Part shown: positions 5,964 through 6,462 of the stretch, piece by piece | Position numbering within the stretch: position 1 is the first letter of the stretch | Layout: each line of letters opens with the position of its first letter | Assembly (NCBI GenBank): GCA_003164075.1 | Contig: PLRZ01000119.1 | Location: 1 to 6,462, forward strand | Reading direction: 5' to 3' | Length of the DNA: 6,462 bases | Source: Bryobacterales bacterium | GTDB lineage: Bacteria; Acidobacteriota; Terriglobia; Bryobacterales; Bryobacteraceae | The notes under the pieces: generated by a model | What the model was told of the DNA's origin: nothing | Databases searched by the model: none | What the model saw: only the letters and a program-made list of their open reading frames with translations | Made by a program: the position numbers and the translations under genes

Positions 5964-6439
5964 CTAAGACCAACGCCGCCCGCATGCTCGACCGGGCGGG
6001 CATTCACTACGAACTGCGGGAGTATGAAGTCGACGAAAACGATCTGAGCGCGCCGCATGTAGCGGCGGCCGTGGGCATGCCTCCGGAGCAGGTTTTCAAG
6101 ACGCTGGTGCTGCGCGGCGACCGCACGGGCATACTGATGGCATGCATCCCCGCTAACAGCGAGCTCGATCTTAAGGCGCTGGCGGCTGTAAGTGGAAATA
6201 AGAAGGTGGAGTTAGTGGCGGTGAAAGAAGTGCTCGGTCTCACCGGCTATATTCGCGGCGGCGTCTCACCGGTGGGCACGCGGAAACCGTACCCGCTATA
6301 TCTGGACGAAACGGCCGATCTGTGGGACATCGTCGCGGTAAGTGCCGGTCTACGCGGCTGCCAGATGTTACTGGCGCCCGGCGACCTGGTACGCGCCGTG
6401 GACGCGCAGCGGGGCGCCATCGCCATCTGGCCCAAATAA
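5960..6439 (+). CDS. ybaK: YbaK/EbsC-type Cys-tRNA(Pro) deacylase
   Basis: A 159-residue trans-editing enzyme of the YbaK/ProX/EbsC family. These cytoplasmic proteins hydrolyse mischarged aminoacyl-tRNA, classically Cys-tRNA(Pro) formed by prolyl-tRNA synthetase. Family marks are [20 protein letters not shown] (4-23), VFKTLVL (45-51) with the essential Lys47 (Lys46 in E. coli), the SELDLKALA stretch (67-75), KKVEL (81-85), [12 protein letters not shown] (95-106) and LLAPGDL (137-143). Length equals the E. coli protein. The ATG overlaps the modC TGA, with AGAGGA (5950-5955) upstream, so it is probably translated from the modABC message. The tie to molybdate uptake looks organisational. Subfamily specificity is inferred. 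The stop codon lies in the second copy of the 29-nt repeat. Confidence 0.93.
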   Translation: MTKTNAARMLDRAGIHYELREYEVDENDLSAPHVAAAVGMPPEQVFKTLVLRGDRTGILMACIPANSELDLKALAAVSGNKKVELVAVKEVLGLTGYIRGGVSPVGTRKPYPLYLDETADLWDIVAVSAGLRGCQMLLAPGDLVRAVDAQRGAIAIWPK

Positions 6440-6462
6440 GTTCAGAACTCCTGACGTCGTGG
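6434..6462 (+). repeat. 29-nt repeat over the ybaK stop codon, copy 2
   Basis: This starts with the last sense codon and stop of ybaK (AAA TAA), then G, then TTCAGAACTCC and the rest through GTCGTGG, where the window ends. It differs from copy 1 (587-615, minus strand) at 2 of 29 positions. Both copies point in the sense of their gene. Whether the 19-bp hairpin seen beyond copy 1 also follows here lies outside the window. Confidence 0.85.

Overview
The window is GC-rich bacterial chromosomal DNA. It is densely coding, and most start codons lack a strong Shine-Dalgarno sequence. A secreted GH20 hexosaminidase, an AvModA-type molybdate transporter, a decayed VapBC/PIN toxin-antitoxin pair and palindromic intergenic repeats fit a soil Acidobacteriota member (Bryobacterales/Solibacter-like). 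That placement is inferred from gene style only; no phylogenetic marker is present.

Layout. Positions 1-456 (+) hold the 3' end of a GT-B/GT4-type glycosyltransferase. Its last codons and stop lie inside a perfect 30-bp inverted repeat (435-518). Positions 457-609, between convergent genes, are a stack of non-coding elements: the rest of that inverted repeat, an 11-bp tandem duplication (510-531), a 19-bp hairpin (531-573), and a 29-nt repeat (587-615) running over the stop of the next gene. Positions 610-2712 (-) encode a secreted GH20 beta-N-acetylhexosaminidase with a C-terminal extension of about 195 residues. Positions 2824-2913 (+) are tRNA-Ser(CGA). Positions 2925-3391 (+) are a dead toxin-antitoxin pair: an antitoxin with an amber stop at codon 18, overlapping a PIN toxin reduced to three fragments. 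Positions 3433-5963 (+) are modA-modB-modC, a complete molybdate/tungstate ABC importer. ModC overlaps by 4 nt (ATGA) with a YbaK-type aminoacyl-tRNA deacylase gene at 5960-6439 (+).

Working together. ModA captures the oxyanion, ModB is the channel and ModC the ATPase; tight spacing and overlaps indicate one transcript that also carries ybaK, a tRNA-editing gene with no obvious functional tie to molybdate. The hexosaminidase is an independent divergent unit, probably for chitin or peptidoglycan amino-sugar scavenging.

The most notable signal is the 29-nt repeat. It occurs at the ends of both hexosaminidase and ybaK, in the same sense relative to each gene and at the same offset from the stop codon (27 of 29 positions identical). 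This suggests a dispersed 3'-end element. No CRISPR array, complete transposon, phage gene or recognisable new defence system was found.
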